From: Roseivivax sp. THAF197b
GTDB taxonomy: Bacteria; Pseudomonadota; Alphaproteobacteria; Rhodobacterales; Rhodobacteraceae
DNA length: 64,000 bases
Direction of reading: 5' to 3'
Assembly (NCBI RefSeq): GCF_009363255.1
Contig: NZ_CP045318.1
Coordinates: 286,001-350,000, forward strand
The translations under genes and the position numbers were made by a program. Below the pieces are notes generated by a model, which ran no database searches, was not told where the DNA came from, and saw only the letters and a list, made by a program, of their open reading frames with translations. Positions 27,353 to 36,694 of this stretch are shown here, one piece after another (the first letter of the stretch is position 1; each line of letters begins with the position of its first letter).

Positions 27353-28837
27353 TCAAAGGAAGGCTGTTTCTTCGAAACTGCGCAGTTTTCGGCTGTGAAT
27401 CCGTGCCAGAGGCATCTCTCGCAGCACCTCCATGGCCCGGATTCCGATCCGCAAATGCCGGGTGACCTGCGTCTTGTAGAAGTCCGACGCCATGCCCGGC
27501 AGCTTCAATTCGCCATGCAGCGGCTTGTCCGAGACACACAAAAGCGTGCCGTAGGGCACCCGGAAGCGGAAGCCGTTCGCGGCGATGGTCGCGCTTTCCA
27601 TATCGAGCGCGATGGCGCGCGACTGCGACAGGCGCTGCACGGGGCCATGGGTTTCGCGCAGCTCCCAATTGCGATTGTCGACGCTGGCCACGGTGCCGGT
27701 GCGCATCACGCGCTTGAGATCATAGCCCTCAAGCTCGGTCTCGACCGCAACCGCCTTCTCGAGCGAGGTCTGGATCTCGGCCAGTGCGGGGATCGGCACC
27801 CAGACCGGCAGATCGTGATCGAGCACGCGATCTTCGCGCAGATAGGCATGGGCCAGCACGAAATCGCCGAGCGATTGCGAATTCCTTAGACCCGCGCAAT
27901 GGCCCACCATGATCCAGGCATGCGGGCGCAGCACCGCGATGTGGTCCGTCGCCGTCTTCGCGTTCGACGGCCCCACGCCGATATTGACCAGCGTGATGCC
28001 CGAGCCGTTGGCGCGCTTCAGGTGATAGGTCGGCATCTGCGGCATCTTGGGGCTGTCGGGCAGGGGCGCTTCGGGATCGGTGATTTCCGCATCGCCGGTC
28101 GAGACGAAGCTCGTGTAGCCGCTTTCGGGATCGGCCAGAGCCGCGCGGGCATAGGCTTCGAATTCGGTGACGTAGAACTGGTAGTTGGTGAACAGAACGT
28201 GGTTCTGAAAATGCGCGGGATCGGTCGCGGTATAATGCGCAAGCCGCGCCAGCGAGTAATCCACCCGCTGCGCGGTGAAGGGGGCAAGCGGCTCCGTCCC
28301 GTCCGCCTTCGGCTTGGCGAGCCCGTTGACGATATCGTCGTTGGTCGTCCCGAGATCCGGCACGTCGAAGACGTCGCGCAGGATGAAATCCGCAGCCCCT
28401 TCCTGCGGCACGGTCACGCCCGCCCGGTTGGCCACGGCGAAATGCACCGGCATCGGCGTGTCCGACAGGCCGACCTGCACGGGCACGGCGTGGTTCTCGA
28501 TCAGAAGGCCGATCTGTTGGATCAGATAGGCGCGGAACAGGTCCGGCCGGGTGATCGAGGTCGCGTGCACGCCGGGGGCCGCCACATGGCCGAAAGCCAG
28601 ACGGCTGTCGACCTTGGCAAAGCTCGTCGTGGCGATGCGCACTTCGGGATAAAACGCGCGGTAGCGCACGCCTGGATGCCCGTTCTCGATGGCCGCCTGA
28701 AAGCGTTCGCAGAGGAATTCCGTGGCCAACTCGTAAAGCGCGCAGAGCCGGTCCACCGCCGCTTCCGCGCTGTCGAAAAACGCAGGTTCCGGTGCGTCCG
28801 GCGTGACCAGTTCCACCCCGCCCATGTAATCCTGCAT
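27353..28837 (-). CDS. amn: AMP nucleosidase
   Basis: A 494-residue enzyme of the length of E. coli Amn, which splits AMP into adenine and ribose 5-phosphate and so helps control the adenylate pool. The C-terminal half has the nucleoside phosphorylase-like core: NIGVGPSNAKTATDHIAVLRP, IMVGHCAGLRNSQ and ALDMESATIAANGFRFRVPYG, whose Asp-Met-Glu matches the family's nucleoside-binding signature. The N-terminal half is the Amn-specific regulatory domain (TRPDLFRAYLIQQIGLLIEN). The start ATG at 28837 faces a divergent topoisomerase gene. Confidence 0.95.
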   Translation of the reverse strand: MQDYMGGVELVTPDAPEPAFFDSAEAAVDRLCALYELATEFLCERFQAAIENGHPGVRYRAFYPEVRIATTSFAKVDSRLAFGHVAAPGVHATSITRPDLFRAYLIQQIGLLIENHAVPVQVGLSDTPMPVHFAVANRAGVTVPQEGAADFILRDVFDVPDLGTTNDDIVNGLAKPKADGTEPLAPFTAQRVDYSLARLAHYTATDPAHFQNHVLFTNYQFYVTEFEAYARAALADPESGYTSFVSTGDAEITDPEAPLPDSPKMPQMPTYHLKRANGSGITLVNIGVGPSNAKTATDHIAVLRPHAWIMVGHCAGLRNSQSLGDFVLAHAYLREDRVLDHDLPVWVPIPALAEIQTSLEKAVAVETELEGYDLKRVMRTGTVASVDNRNWELRETHGPVQRLSQSRAIALDMESATIAANGFRFRVPYGTLLCVSDKPLHGELKLPGMASDFYKTQVTRHLRIGIRAMEVLREMPLARIHSRKLRSFEETAFL

Positions 28838-28920
28838 TGCCGCCTCGCTCGTTGTTTGCGCGCAACCTGACAGCTTGCTCGGGCGGGATCAAGAAGGGCG
28901 CGGGGGCAGGCGGAACCACC

Positions 28921-29931
28921 ATGCGCGAGCCAGCGTTCAAAGGGATGCAGGATATCGCCGATCTTACCTATTACCCCGATAACAGGCCCGGGATCACGCG
29001 CCGAAAGCAGGGGCGCGGCTGGCGCTACATCGCGCCGGACGGCACTGGGATCGACGCGCCCGAGGAACGCCGCCGTCTGAACGCGCTCGCCGTGCCGCCG
29101 GCCTATCGCGACGTGTGGATGTGCCCCGATCCGCGCGGGCACCTCCAGGCCACCGGGCGCGATGATCGCAAGCGCAAGCAATACCGCTATCACGCCGACT
29201 GGACCGCGTTCCGGGCGCGCAAGAAATTCGCGCATCTGGCAGCCTTCGGTGCGGCGTTGCCGTCCTTGCGTCAACGCATCCTGCGTGACCTGCGCGACCA
29301 TGAGGCGGGCGATCACGACTTCGCGGTGGCGGCCATCCTCGCCCTTCTGGACCGCGCCAATCTGCGGGTGGGAAACCCGGATTACGCGCGCCAGAACAAG
29401 ACGTTCGGCGCCACCACCCTGCGTTCGCGCCATCTCGACCTGACCGAGGACGAGGTACGCCTCGATTACCGCGCGAAAGGGGGCGAGAAGGTGAAAAAGC
29501 GCCTGCGCGACCGCACGCTCAATCGCGTTCTGGAGCGGCTCGACGATCTGGACGGGCCGACGCTCGTGGCATGGGAGGATACGGACGGCACCGCGCGCTC
29601 CGTGGGCTCCGACACGATCAATGCCCGGCTCGCGGACTGGACCGGCGAGGCGGCGATCACGGCCAAGACCTTCCGGACCTGGAATGGCAGCGCTGCGGCG
29701 CTCGATGTGGCCATGCGGAGCGAGACGGTCACGATCAAGGCCATGACGGAAGCCGCGGCAGAGCGGCTCCACAACACGCCCGCGATCTGCCGGACAAGTT
29801 ATGTGCATCCGCGCGTGATCGATCTGGCTGAGGTACCATTTGACGTGCGGCGCGCCTATTTGAGCGATGCGCCTGACATCCGGGGGCTGCGCCAGTCGGA
29901 AGCCGCCCTTCTGAACCTGCTGCGCGACTAG
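28921..29931 (+). CDS. DNA topoisomerase IB
   Basis: A 336-residue poxvirus/bacterial-type topoisomerase IB, which relaxes supercoils through a 3'-phosphotyrosine. The N-terminal domain shows YRDVWMCPDPRGHLQATGRD; catalytic residues include Arg in RDLRDHEAG or nearby, LLDRANLRVGNPDYA, KTFRTWNGS with the second Arg, and Tyr in CRTSYVHPRV. The ATG at 28921 is chosen because an upstream in-frame ATG at 28837 overlaps the amn start codon and encodes a non-conserved extension. Divergent from amn. Confidence 0.9.
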   Translation: MREPAFKGMQDIADLTYYPDNRPGITRRKQGRGWRYIAPDGTGIDAPEERRRLNALAVPPAYRDVWMCPDPRGHLQATGRDDRKRKQYRYHADWTAFRARKKFAHLAAFGAALPSLRQRILRDLRDHEAGDHDFAVAAILALLDRANLRVGNPDYARQNKTFGATTLRSRHLDLTEDEVRLDYRAKGGEKVKKRLRDRTLNRVLERLDDLDGPTLVAWEDTDGTARSVGSDTINARLADWTGEAAITAKTFRTWNGSAAALDVAMRSETVTIKAMTEAAAERLHNTPAICRTSYVHPRVIDLAEVPFDVRRAYLSDAPDIRGLRQSEAALLNLLRD

Positions 29932-30072
29932 CGGTCTCTTTTCCTTCGAATTTCTCGGGGATAAACGTCCCGAAACACTGCGAAGGCGAGGCCCGATGTC
30001 CCTATCGAAAACAGCAAACTGCCCCCTGGCCACCGGCCCGATCCGGGCGTGCAAGCGCGACAGGTGCACGGC

Positions 30073-30540
30073 ATGACGGCCGACGAGCTTGATATCGTCA
30101 GGGTGGATCCTCAGGACGAAGACGCGGTTGCCTGTCTGCGCGCCTATTTTGCCGAACTCAATCGGCGGTTCGCGCAAGGGTTTGACGTGACGCTGTCATC
30201 CGATCCCGAAGCGGACAGCATGCGGCCGCCACGCGGCGCGTTCATCCTGATCCGCCACGGGGATCAGTCGGTGGCATGCGGCGGTCTGAAAGGGCACGGC
30301 ACATGGGGTGAGGTGAAGCGCGTCTGGGTCGCGAATGCGCTGCGCGGGCAGGGCCTCGCCCGGCGCTTGATGGCAAGGATCGAGGACGAGGCGCGCGATC
30401 TTGGAATGGACGTGCTGCGGCTCGATACCAACAGCGCATTGCCCGAGGCTGTGGCGATGTATCGCCGCCTCGGCTGGACGGAAATCCCGCGCTTCAACGA
30501 CGATCCCTATCCCGACGTGTTCTTCGAGCGGCAGCTCTAG
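30073..30540 (+). CDS. GNAT-family N-acetyltransferase
   Basis: A 155-residue acetyltransferase. The acetyl-CoA binding loop is VANALRGQGLARRLMARIED, and the C-terminal LDTNSALPEAVAMYRRLGWTEI is typical of the fold. The ATG at 30073 is preferred; a GTG 24 bases upstream is an alternative. The substrate is unknown. A strong hairpin for the convergent gene lies just downstream and probably ends both transcripts. Confidence 0.85.
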   Translation: MTADELDIVRVDPQDEDAVACLRAYFAELNRRFAQGFDVTLSSDPEADSMRPPRGAFILIRHGDQSVACGGLKGHGTWGEVKRVWVANALRGQGLARRLMARIEDEARDLGMDVLRLDTNSALPEAVAMYRRLGWTEIPRFNDDPYPDVFFERQL

Positions 30541-30568
30541 GCGCGCTGGGCGGCTTTCGTGTTCAAAC

Positions 30569-30600
30569 AAAAAAGGCCCCGGATCGTCTCCGGCGCCTTT
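30569..30600 (-). terminator. Intrinsic terminator of the DUF2125-like gene (may serve both strands)
   Basis: On the minus strand AAAGGCGCCGGA pairs with TCCGGGGCCTTT around GACGA (one mismatched position), followed by six T residues. It lies between two convergent genes, 19 bases after the leftward stop and 29 bases after the rightward one. Confidence 0.85.
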
Positions 30601-30618
30601 CGCGTGAAGCTCGTGCGT

Positions 30619-32148
30619 TCAGCGCAGACGCTGCCCGTTGGCCAGGACCTGACCGTCTTCGGTGATCGTGACCGTCGAAGTCAGCGTGTCCGCCGCATCG
30701 CCCGGCACCGAGAACATCGAGATCATCATCCGGGCTCCCATCGCGTCTTCGTTCGACAGGATGCCCATCTCGATCAACCGGTCGATCAGCGCGTTGGCCC
30801 CGGTCAGCGTCATCGTGGCCTCGCCCTCGGGTGCGGGCATGCCGTCGAAGGTTTCCGTGTCGCTGTTGTTGATGGTGAAGGCGCCCTCGGCGTTCAACTC
30901 GGCGCCCGCGGCCTCTAGGCGCACGGCGTTGATCGTCACCGCGTTCAGCTCACCCGGCGCGCCCTCGGCCCCTTCCATCGCTTCGGGATCGAGGATGGAC
31001 AGGAAGCTCGTCGCCTGTCCTGTCACGTCGATCAGGAGCGTGGCGGGATCGCGCGGGAGGATCTCGGTCGGGTCGAACATCATCCAGATCATGTCCGCGA
31101 CTTCCAGACCAGCCAGCTCGATAAGCATCGAGAAATCCTGCGGCTCCTCGGAGGCGCTGACCGGCAGGGCGGTGTTCGTCTGCAGCTTGTCCATCGAGAC
31201 GGAGATCGGGAAGGGCAGGTCCGGCACGGTCGCCGACATGGCGATATTCTCGGCGCCAAGGCCGTATTGCAGACCGTCCTGCGACAAAGCGAAACTGAAG
31301 TTCCCGCCCGTCGAGGATGTCTGGCCTTCGACCGGTTCGCCTTCGGACGTGCCGGTGAAGCGCGACTGGCCGCTGGCATAGGTGAAGCTGCCTTCCACAT
31401 CGAGCCCGGCCGCGACCATCGCATCGGCCTGCATGTCCGGCTCCATCTCGGGCACGTCACCCCCGCCATCGATCGCGATATCGCTCATCGCGCCCGACAG
31501 GCTGCCGGTATCGCCTGTGTCTGGGTCCGTGAAGCTGACATCGTAGGACAGGCTTTCGGCGCGCAGGTTCTGCGTGATCGACATCAGGTCGCCATAGGCC
31601 ATCTGCATCGTGCCGGTCAGCGCCGCGAGGCTGAAGCTGCCATTGCCCATCTCGGGCGGGACGGGCGTGCCATCGACGACGATCTCATCGAGGGACATGC
31701 CCAGCGTGTCGGCGGACAGATCATATTGCTGGTTGTCGTCACTGCCGGAGACGAGGATCGTCAGCCCGGTATGCGTGTAATCGAGCGACACGGTGGTTTC
31801 GGGCTGATCGGCCGCATCGGTGGTGATGGTGATCGGCATGCTTTCGGGGAACAGCACGCGCACGGTGCCATCGCCCTGGTCTTCGAAGGTGATGCGGCTG
31901 GCCTCGAATGTCAGCTCGCCGTCCTGTCCATCCTCTGCCATGGACATGGTCGCGGTCAGCCCTTCGACCACCACGTCATCGCCGCTTCGGCTGCGATTGG
32001 CCTCGACGCTGTAGCCGGAGGTCTCGAGATAGGCGCGCAGCCCCTCCCAGACGCCGTCCGGCGTGACATCGGCGGCGGCGGAGATTGGCGCAAACGCACC
32101 GGAGACAAGAACGGGGACCGCGAAAAGTGCGCGGTTGCGGTATGACAT
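30619..32148 (-). CDS. Periplasmic DUF2125-like protein
   Basis: A 509-residue protein with an N-terminal signal peptide (MSYRNRALFAVPVLVSG followed by an Ala-rich cleavage region ending SAAA). The rest is acidic, low in Lys and rich in beta-strand-like repeats such as VSLDYTHTGLTILVSGSDD; length and pattern fit DUF2125 proteins, common in Rhodobacteraceae and of unknown function. The ATG at 32148 is preceded by GAAGGAA; an in-frame start 69 bases upstream would hide the signal peptide. Divergent from an SDR gene. Family assignment is from memory of the pattern, so moderate confidence. Confidence 0.65.
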   Translation of the reverse strand: MSYRNRALFAVPVLVSGAFAPISAAADVTPDGVWEGLRAYLETSGYSVEANRSRSGDDVVVEGLTATMSMAEDGQDGELTFEASRITFEDQGDGTVRVLFPESMPITITTDAADQPETTVSLDYTHTGLTILVSGSDDNQQYDLSADTLGMSLDEIVVDGTPVPPEMGNGSFSLAALTGTMQMAYGDLMSITQNLRAESLSYDVSFTDPDTGDTGSLSGAMSDIAIDGGGDVPEMEPDMQADAMVAAGLDVEGSFTYASGQSRFTGTSEGEPVEGQTSSTGGNFSFALSQDGLQYGLGAENIAMSATVPDLPFPISVSMDKLQTNTALPVSASEEPQDFSMLIELAGLEVADMIWMMFDPTEILPRDPATLLIDVTGQATSFLSILDPEAMEGAEGAPGELNAVTINAVRLEAAGAELNAEGAFTINNSDTETFDGMPAPEGEATMTLTGANALIDRLIEMGILSNEDAMGARMMISMFSVPGDAADTLTSTVTITEDGQVLANGQRLR

Positions 32149-32280
32149 GAGGGTTCCTTCCCGCGAATGGGCAAACAAATCTGTCGCCAGCTTCTGCGTT
32201 GCCCGAACCGGGGTCAAGAGGGTGGACCGGCCCGGCCATGGCCGCTACCCAAAGGACAGAAGCCAAGAGGAGACGCGGCC

Positions 32281-33033
32281 ATGGATATGAGCGGAAAATC
32301 GGTTCTCATCACCGGCGCCAGTCGCGGGATCGGCGAGGCCGCGGCCCGCCGCTTCGCCAGGGCAGGCGCCAAGGTCGCGCTGATCGCGCGCAGTGCCGAC
32401 CGGATCGCGGAGATCGCGGGCGACATCGGCGAGAACGCCATCGCCATCCCCTGCGACATATCGCGCTACTGGGAGATGGAGCAGGCGGTCGCGAACACGG
32501 TTCAAAGCTTCGGCGCGCTCGATGTGATGATCAACAATGCAGGCATGATCGAGCCCATCGCGCATATGTCCGAGGTGGACCCGGATGCCTGGGGTAGCGT
32601 GATCGACGTGAACCTGAAGGGTGTATTTCATGGCATGCGTGCGGCGCTGCCGGTCATGCAGGACCAGCCCGGTGGCGGCACGATCCTGACCATCGGGTCG
32701 GGTGCGGCGCATGGCCCGGTCGAGGCCTGGTCGGCCTATTGTGCCTCGAAGGCCGGGGCGTTGATGCTGACGCGGATGGCCGACAAGGAAAACCGCGACG
32801 CGGGCATCCGCGCGATCTCGCTCTCGCCCGGCACGGTCGCGACGGAGATGCAGCGCGAGATCAAGGCCTCGGGCATCAACCCCGTGAGCCAGCTCGACTG
32901 GTCCGATCACATCCCGCCCGAATGGGTGGCGGAGGCGCTGTTCTGGATGTGCGGGTCGGAGGCCGATCCCTATCTGGGCGCGGAAGTGTCGCTGCGCGAT
33001 CCCGATATCCGCAAGGCTGTCGGCGTCGCCTGA
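32281..33033 (+). CDS. SDR-family NAD(P)-dependent oxidoreductase
   Basis: A 250-residue classical short-chain dehydrogenase. TGASRGIG is at residues 11-18, NNAG near 85, and the catalytic YCASK near 153-157. The ATG at 32281 is preceded by AAGAGGAGAC; a second ATG follows two codons later. Substrate unknown. It is encoded alone between the divergent DUF2125-like gene and a convergent acetyltransferase. Confidence 0.9.
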   Translation: MDMSGKSVLITGASRGIGEAAARRFARAGAKVALIARSADRIAEIAGDIGENAIAIPCDISRYWEMEQAVANTVQSFGALDVMINNAGMIEPIAHMSEVDPDAWGSVIDVNLKGVFHGMRAALPVMQDQPGGGTILTIGSGAAHGPVEAWSAYCASKAGALMLTRMADKENRDAGIRAISLSPGTVATEMQREIKASGINPVSQLDWSDHIPPEWVAEALFWMCGSEADPYLGAEVSLRDPDIRKAVGVA

Positions 33034-33059
33034 GGCGCGGCGTCGCACCGGGGCATCCG

Positions 33060-33743
33060 TCAGACGGTGAGCGCCTGTTTCTGCCGCCCTTCGGCGTCGA
33101 AATTCTCGGGCGCGAGCCAGACCTCAAGTGCTGCCTTCCGCGCGGGCCATTCGTGATCGAGGATCGAAAACCACGCCGTGTCGCGGTTGCGCCCCTTGTT
33201 GACGCGCGCCTGACGGTGCGTGCCCTCATAGGTGAAGCCAAGCCGTTCCGCCGCGCGCCGGGACGGCGCGTTCAGCGCATCGCATTTCCATTCGTAGCGG
33301 CGGTAGCCCAATTCGAAGGCCTGCCGCATCATCAAATACATGGCCTCGGTCGCCATGACCCTCCGTTGCAGGCGCGGCGAATAGGTGATCCCGCCGACCT
33401 CCACACTCCCGACCTCGGGATCGATGCGCAGGTAGCTGGCCGTGCCGAGCGGTTGGTCCTGCGCATCGAGGATCGTCACGAAGAGCGGATCGGAGCTGTC
33501 CGCCATGCCCCGGAGCCGTTCGCGCATCTCGGCCGCATCCGCAGGCGGATCGAGCGGCAGATAGGTCCAGTTCCGCCCGTCCGCATCCGCGCCATAGGCC
33601 GCAAACAAGCCATCCGCGTGATCCGGATGCACCGCTGTCAGGCGGCAGGTCCGGCCCGAAAGTTCGGTGCCGGGCCGGGCGCAGGGCAGGGCGGTCGTGA
33701 CGCGCGCGCCGACCGGCTGGCCGAACGCATTCGTCTCGCTCAT
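33060..33743 (-). CDS. GNAT-family N-acetyltransferase, RimJ/RimL type
   Basis: A 227-residue acetyltransferase whose body resembles RimL-like proteins that acetylate N-terminal or side-chain amines. The fold is visible in VEVGGITYSPRLQRRVMATEA (acetyl-CoA loop region) and YEWKCDALNAPSRRAAERLGF. Its start overlaps the stop of the aminotransferase gene by four bases, so it is probably translated from the same transcript. Why it would be tied to taurine metabolism is unknown. Confidence 0.85.
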   Translation of the reverse strand: MSETNAFGQPVGARVTTALPCARPGTELSGRTCRLTAVHPDHADGLFAAYGADADGRNWTYLPLDPPADAAEMRERLRGMADSSDPLFVTILDAQDQPLGTASYLRIDPEVGSVEVGGITYSPRLQRRVMATEAMYLMMRQAFELGYRRYEWKCDALNAPSRRAAERLGFTYEGTHRQARVNKGRNRDTAWFSILDHEWPARKAALEVWLAPENFDAEGRQKQALTV

Positions 33744-35131
33744 CCGAAGACGCGGGTCAGGGCGCCGTCCACACCGTCGATGATCTCGTCGATATCATCC
33801 TTCTTGGCTATCAGCGCAGGCGAGAAGCAGAGCGTGTTGTTCTTGCCCGGCACGGAACGGTTCGTGGCGCCGATGATCAACCCCTGACCCATGCAATCCG
33901 CCACCACCGCCTTGACCCGCGCCTCTTCGACCGGATCCTTGGTGTCGCGGTCCGTCACCAGCTCCGCACCGAGGAACAGACCCTTGCCGCGCACATCGCC
34001 GATGATCTGATGCTTGCCCTTCAGCTCTTCGAGACCCTCCAGCATGTAGTCGCCCATCCGGGTCGTGTTGCCGAGAAGGTCCTCGTCCTCGATGATCCGC
34101 ATGTTCTCCATGGCCGCCGCCGGACCGGCCGTGCAGCCCCCGAAGGTCGAGATGTCGCGGAAGTAATCCATCGGATCGTCCGCGTCGGTCTTGAACAGAT
34201 CGAACACGGCCTCGGTCGTGGTCAGGCAGGCGATGGCCGCATAGCCCGAGGCCACGCCCTTTGCCATTGTGACCATGTCGGGCTCGATCCCGTAATGCTG
34301 GTAGCCGAACCATGTGCCGGTGCGGCCCACGCCGCAGACGACCTCGTCGATATGCAGAAGGATGTCGTATTTCCGGCAGATCTCCTGCACGCGCGGCCAG
34401 TAGCCTTCGGGCGGGACGATCACGCCGCCACCCGCCGTCACGGGCTCGAGGCAAAGGGCGCCCACCGTGTCGGGGCCTTCGCGCAGGATCACTTCCTCGA
34501 TCTGGTTAGCGGCCCATTCGCCATAATTCTCAACGGGCGCGCCGTCCTGTTCGTGACGACGATATTCAAGGCAATGCGGCACGCGCACGAAACCGGGCGC
34601 GAAGGGGCCGTATTGCGCGTTGCGTTCGTCCTGACCGCCCGCCGACAGCGCGCCGATCGTGGTGCCGTGGTAATCGCGGTCGCGGTAAAGGATCTTGTGC
34701 TTCTTGCCGCCATAGCGCTTGTGGGCGATCTGGCGGACCATCTTGAAGGCCTTCTCGTTGGCCTCGCTCCCCGAGTTGCAGTAATAGACGCGGGACTGCC
34801 CCGGCATCTTCTCGATCAGCCGCTCGGCAAAGAGCGCGCCGGGCACGGTGCCCGCCGCCCCCGCAAAATAGTTCATCTTGCAGAGCTGGTCGTAGACGGC
34901 GCGCGCGATCTCTTCGCGGCCGTAGCCCACATTCACGGTCCAGACCGCGCCCGAGACGGCATCGAGATGTTCCTTGCCGTTCTGGTTCCAGACCCGCATC
35001 CCCTTGCCCTCGATCAGGATGTTCGGATCCGAGGTCTCCCACGGTTTGTGCTGGCTCAGGTGATGCCAGACATGCGCCTTGTCGGCGGTGACGATGTGGG
35101 ACAGGTCGTTCGCGGTGAGTGTGCCGTCCAT
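33740..35131 (-). CDS. tpa: Taurine-pyruvate aminotransferase (class III PLP aminotransferase)
   Basis: A 463-residue class III aminotransferase. The N-terminus, NDLSHIVTADKAHVWHHLSQ followed by HKPWE, strongly resembles Tpa, which moves the amino group of taurine to pyruvate, giving sulfoacetaldehyde and alanine. The cofactor-binding parts are YCNSGSEANEKAFKM, the DEV of LLHIDEVVCGVGRTG and the PLP lysine in MVTMAKGVASGY near residue 290. Close relatives use other omega-amino acids, so the substrate is likely but not certain. No tauR, xsc or taurine transporter is seen here. Tandem TGATCA sites lie 29-42 bases upstream of the start. Confidence 0.82.
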   Translation of the reverse strand: MDGTLTANDLSHIVTADKAHVWHHLSQHKPWETSDPNILIEGKGMRVWNQNGKEHLDAVSGAVWTVNVGYGREEIARAVYDQLCKMNYFAGAAGTVPGALFAERLIEKMPGQSRVYYCNSGSEANEKAFKMVRQIAHKRYGGKKHKILYRDRDYHGTTIGALSAGGQDERNAQYGPFAPGFVRVPHCLEYRRHEQDGAPVENYGEWAANQIEEVILREGPDTVGALCLEPVTAGGGVIVPPEGYWPRVQEICRKYDILLHIDEVVCGVGRTGTWFGYQHYGIEPDMVTMAKGVASGYAAIACLTTTEAVFDLFKTDADDPMDYFRDISTFGGCTAGPAAAMENMRIIEDEDLLGNTTRMGDYMLEGLEELKGKHQIIGDVRGKGLFLGAELVTDRDTKDPVEEARVKAVVADCMGQGLIIGATNRSVPGKNNTLCFSPALIAKKDDIDEIIDGVDGALTRVFG

Positions 35132-35159
35132 GAGGGGCCTCCCGGTCAGGCGGAAAATT

Positions 35160-35173
35160 TGATCATTTGATCA
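35160..35173. promoter_or_regulatory. Tandem TGATCA sites upstream of tpa (candidate operator)
   Basis: Two self-complementary TGATCA hexamers at 35160-35165 and 35168-35173 are separated by TT, so their starts are 8 bases apart. They lie 29-42 bases upstream of the tpa ATG. Such sites are typical of GntR-family operators, but they do not match the CTGGAC repeats known for TauR. Confidence 0.45.
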
Positions 35174-35210
35174 AGCCTTGGCCGAAAGACCCGAGTCGCG
35201 CAAGCCCGGC

Positions 35211-36584
35211 TCAGGCCGTGACCCGGATGAAAGAGCCCAGTCCGCTCGCATGATGCCCGAGCATGTGGCAGTGAAACAGCCAATCGCCCGGATTATGCGC
35301 GGCGAAGGCCACCTCTTTCGTCTCGTCGGGGCCAAGCAGGATCGTGTCGCGCAAGGGGCCAAGGCCGCCATCGGGCAGGACTTCTGCGAAATGCATCCCG
35401 TGCAGGTGCATCGCATGCGGGAAGGCGCTGTCATTGGCCATGCCGAGCCGCACGCTTTGTCCCAACGCCACCTCGAGCATCGGGGTTGCATCGCGGCCCG
35501 CCTGTCCGTTGATCGCCCAGACCATGCCTTCGGCAGCCAGATCGCGGCCCGAAAGGACCTCCCCTTTGAACCGCGCCTCCGGAAGGCCCCGCATCGCACC
35601 GCCCTGCATCAGCACGCGCTGCGGAACGGCATTCGCCAGATCGATGGGAAAATCGGGATTGGGCGGCAGGGCATCGGGCGCATCGCGCCGGTTGCGCGTG
35701 CCGGGGGTGACGGTGAAGCTGGCCTGCGCATAGCCGCCCGTGCGGTCGAAATGCAGCAGGAAGGCCTCCGCCTCTTCCGTTGTGACATCGACGAAGAGAT
35801 CGACGCGCTGGGCGGGGGCCAAGGTCAGCGGGTCCACGACCTTTTCCGGTTCTGCCAGCGGCATCCCGTCCAGCGCCATCACCCAGCCGTCGAGCCCCAT
35901 CAGCCCCAGCGTGAAGATCCGCGCATTGGCCGCGTTGATGATCCGAAGCCGCAGGCGGGAATTGCGCGCGACCTCGAACCGGGCCTCCGGCGCGCCATTC
36001 GTCAGCACCACGTTCCCAATCCGGCCCGCATGGGAGCGGTCATGCAGGTTGTCGAAATCCGCGGTGATCTGCGCGTCGCGCCCGAGCCGGATATCGTCGA
36101 TCACCAGTGTCAGGTCGCGGTCCACGTCGGGCGCCTCGGGTTCCTCCACGATCAGCGCACCGTAAAGCCCGCGTTCCACCTGTTCGACGCTCTGCGCGTG
36201 GGAATGATACCAATGCGTGCCCGCATCGGGCAGGGCGAAGTCGTAGTCGAAGCTGCCGCCCGGCGGGATCGGGTCCTGCGTGACGCCCGGCACGCCGTCC
36301 ATCGCGTTTTCGATCCGGATGCCGTGCCAATGCACCGCCGTGGGCTGGCTGAGATTGTTGACCGCCCGCCATTGAAAGCGGTCGCCTTGGGTGTGGCGGA
36401 TCTCGGTGCCGGGAAAGCTGCCATTGAAGGTCCAGAGATCGGTCGCAGCCATGTCGCCCGGTGCGATCTGCGCCTGCGACGGCGCCATGTCGAGCAGCGG
36501 GAACTCCGCGCGCGCTGTCCGGGGCAGGGCGCCCGTCGCGGTGCTGGCGGCAAGACCCTGAAGCATGTGACGGCGTGTGAGCAT
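35211..36584 (-). CDS. Multicopper oxidase, Tat-exported
   Basis: A 457-residue multicopper oxidase (laccase/CueO/SufI-like). All four copper-binding segments are present: HWHG, HSH in WYHSHAQS, HAMHLHGMHF and the HCHMLGHH that carries the type 1 copper Cys flanked by His. The N-terminus TRRHMLQG followed by an Ala-rich hydrophobic region ending ARA is a twin-arginine signal, expected for a folded cofactor protein going to the periplasm. The ATG at 36584 follows a GGAGG; longer in-frame starts would spoil the signal. It probably oxidises copper(I), metals or phenols. It is upstream of tpa on the same strand with a 79-base gap. Confidence 0.92.
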   Translation of the reverse strand: MLTRRHMLQGLAASTATGALPRTARAEFPLLDMAPSQAQIAPGDMAATDLWTFNGSFPGTEIRHTQGDRFQWRAVNNLSQPTAVHWHGIRIENAMDGVPGVTQDPIPPGGSFDYDFALPDAGTHWYHSHAQSVEQVERGLYGALIVEEPEAPDVDRDLTLVIDDIRLGRDAQITADFDNLHDRSHAGRIGNVVLTNGAPEARFEVARNSRLRLRIINAANARIFTLGLMGLDGWVMALDGMPLAEPEKVVDPLTLAPAQRVDLFVDVTTEEAEAFLLHFDRTGGYAQASFTVTPGTRNRRDAPDALPPNPDFPIDLANAVPQRVLMQGGAMRGLPEARFKGEVLSGRDLAAEGMVWAINGQAGRDATPMLEVALGQSVRLGMANDSAFPHAMHLHGMHFAEVLPDGGLGPLRDTILLGPDETKEVAFAAHNPGDWLFHCHMLGHHASGLGSFIRVTA

Positions 36585-36694
36585 GGTTTCCTCCGTGTCC
36601 TCGGCGCGAAGATAGTCCGCGACCGGGGCCAGGGAAATGCCCGCCAGAGCCCCCGCCGCTTGACAATTTCGTGGCGGGGGGCGATGCGCGCGCC

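Noticed and set aside
28837..28920. Longer start for topoisomerase IB
   Set aside because: The extension overlaps the amn start codon on the opposite strand and is not conserved-looking.
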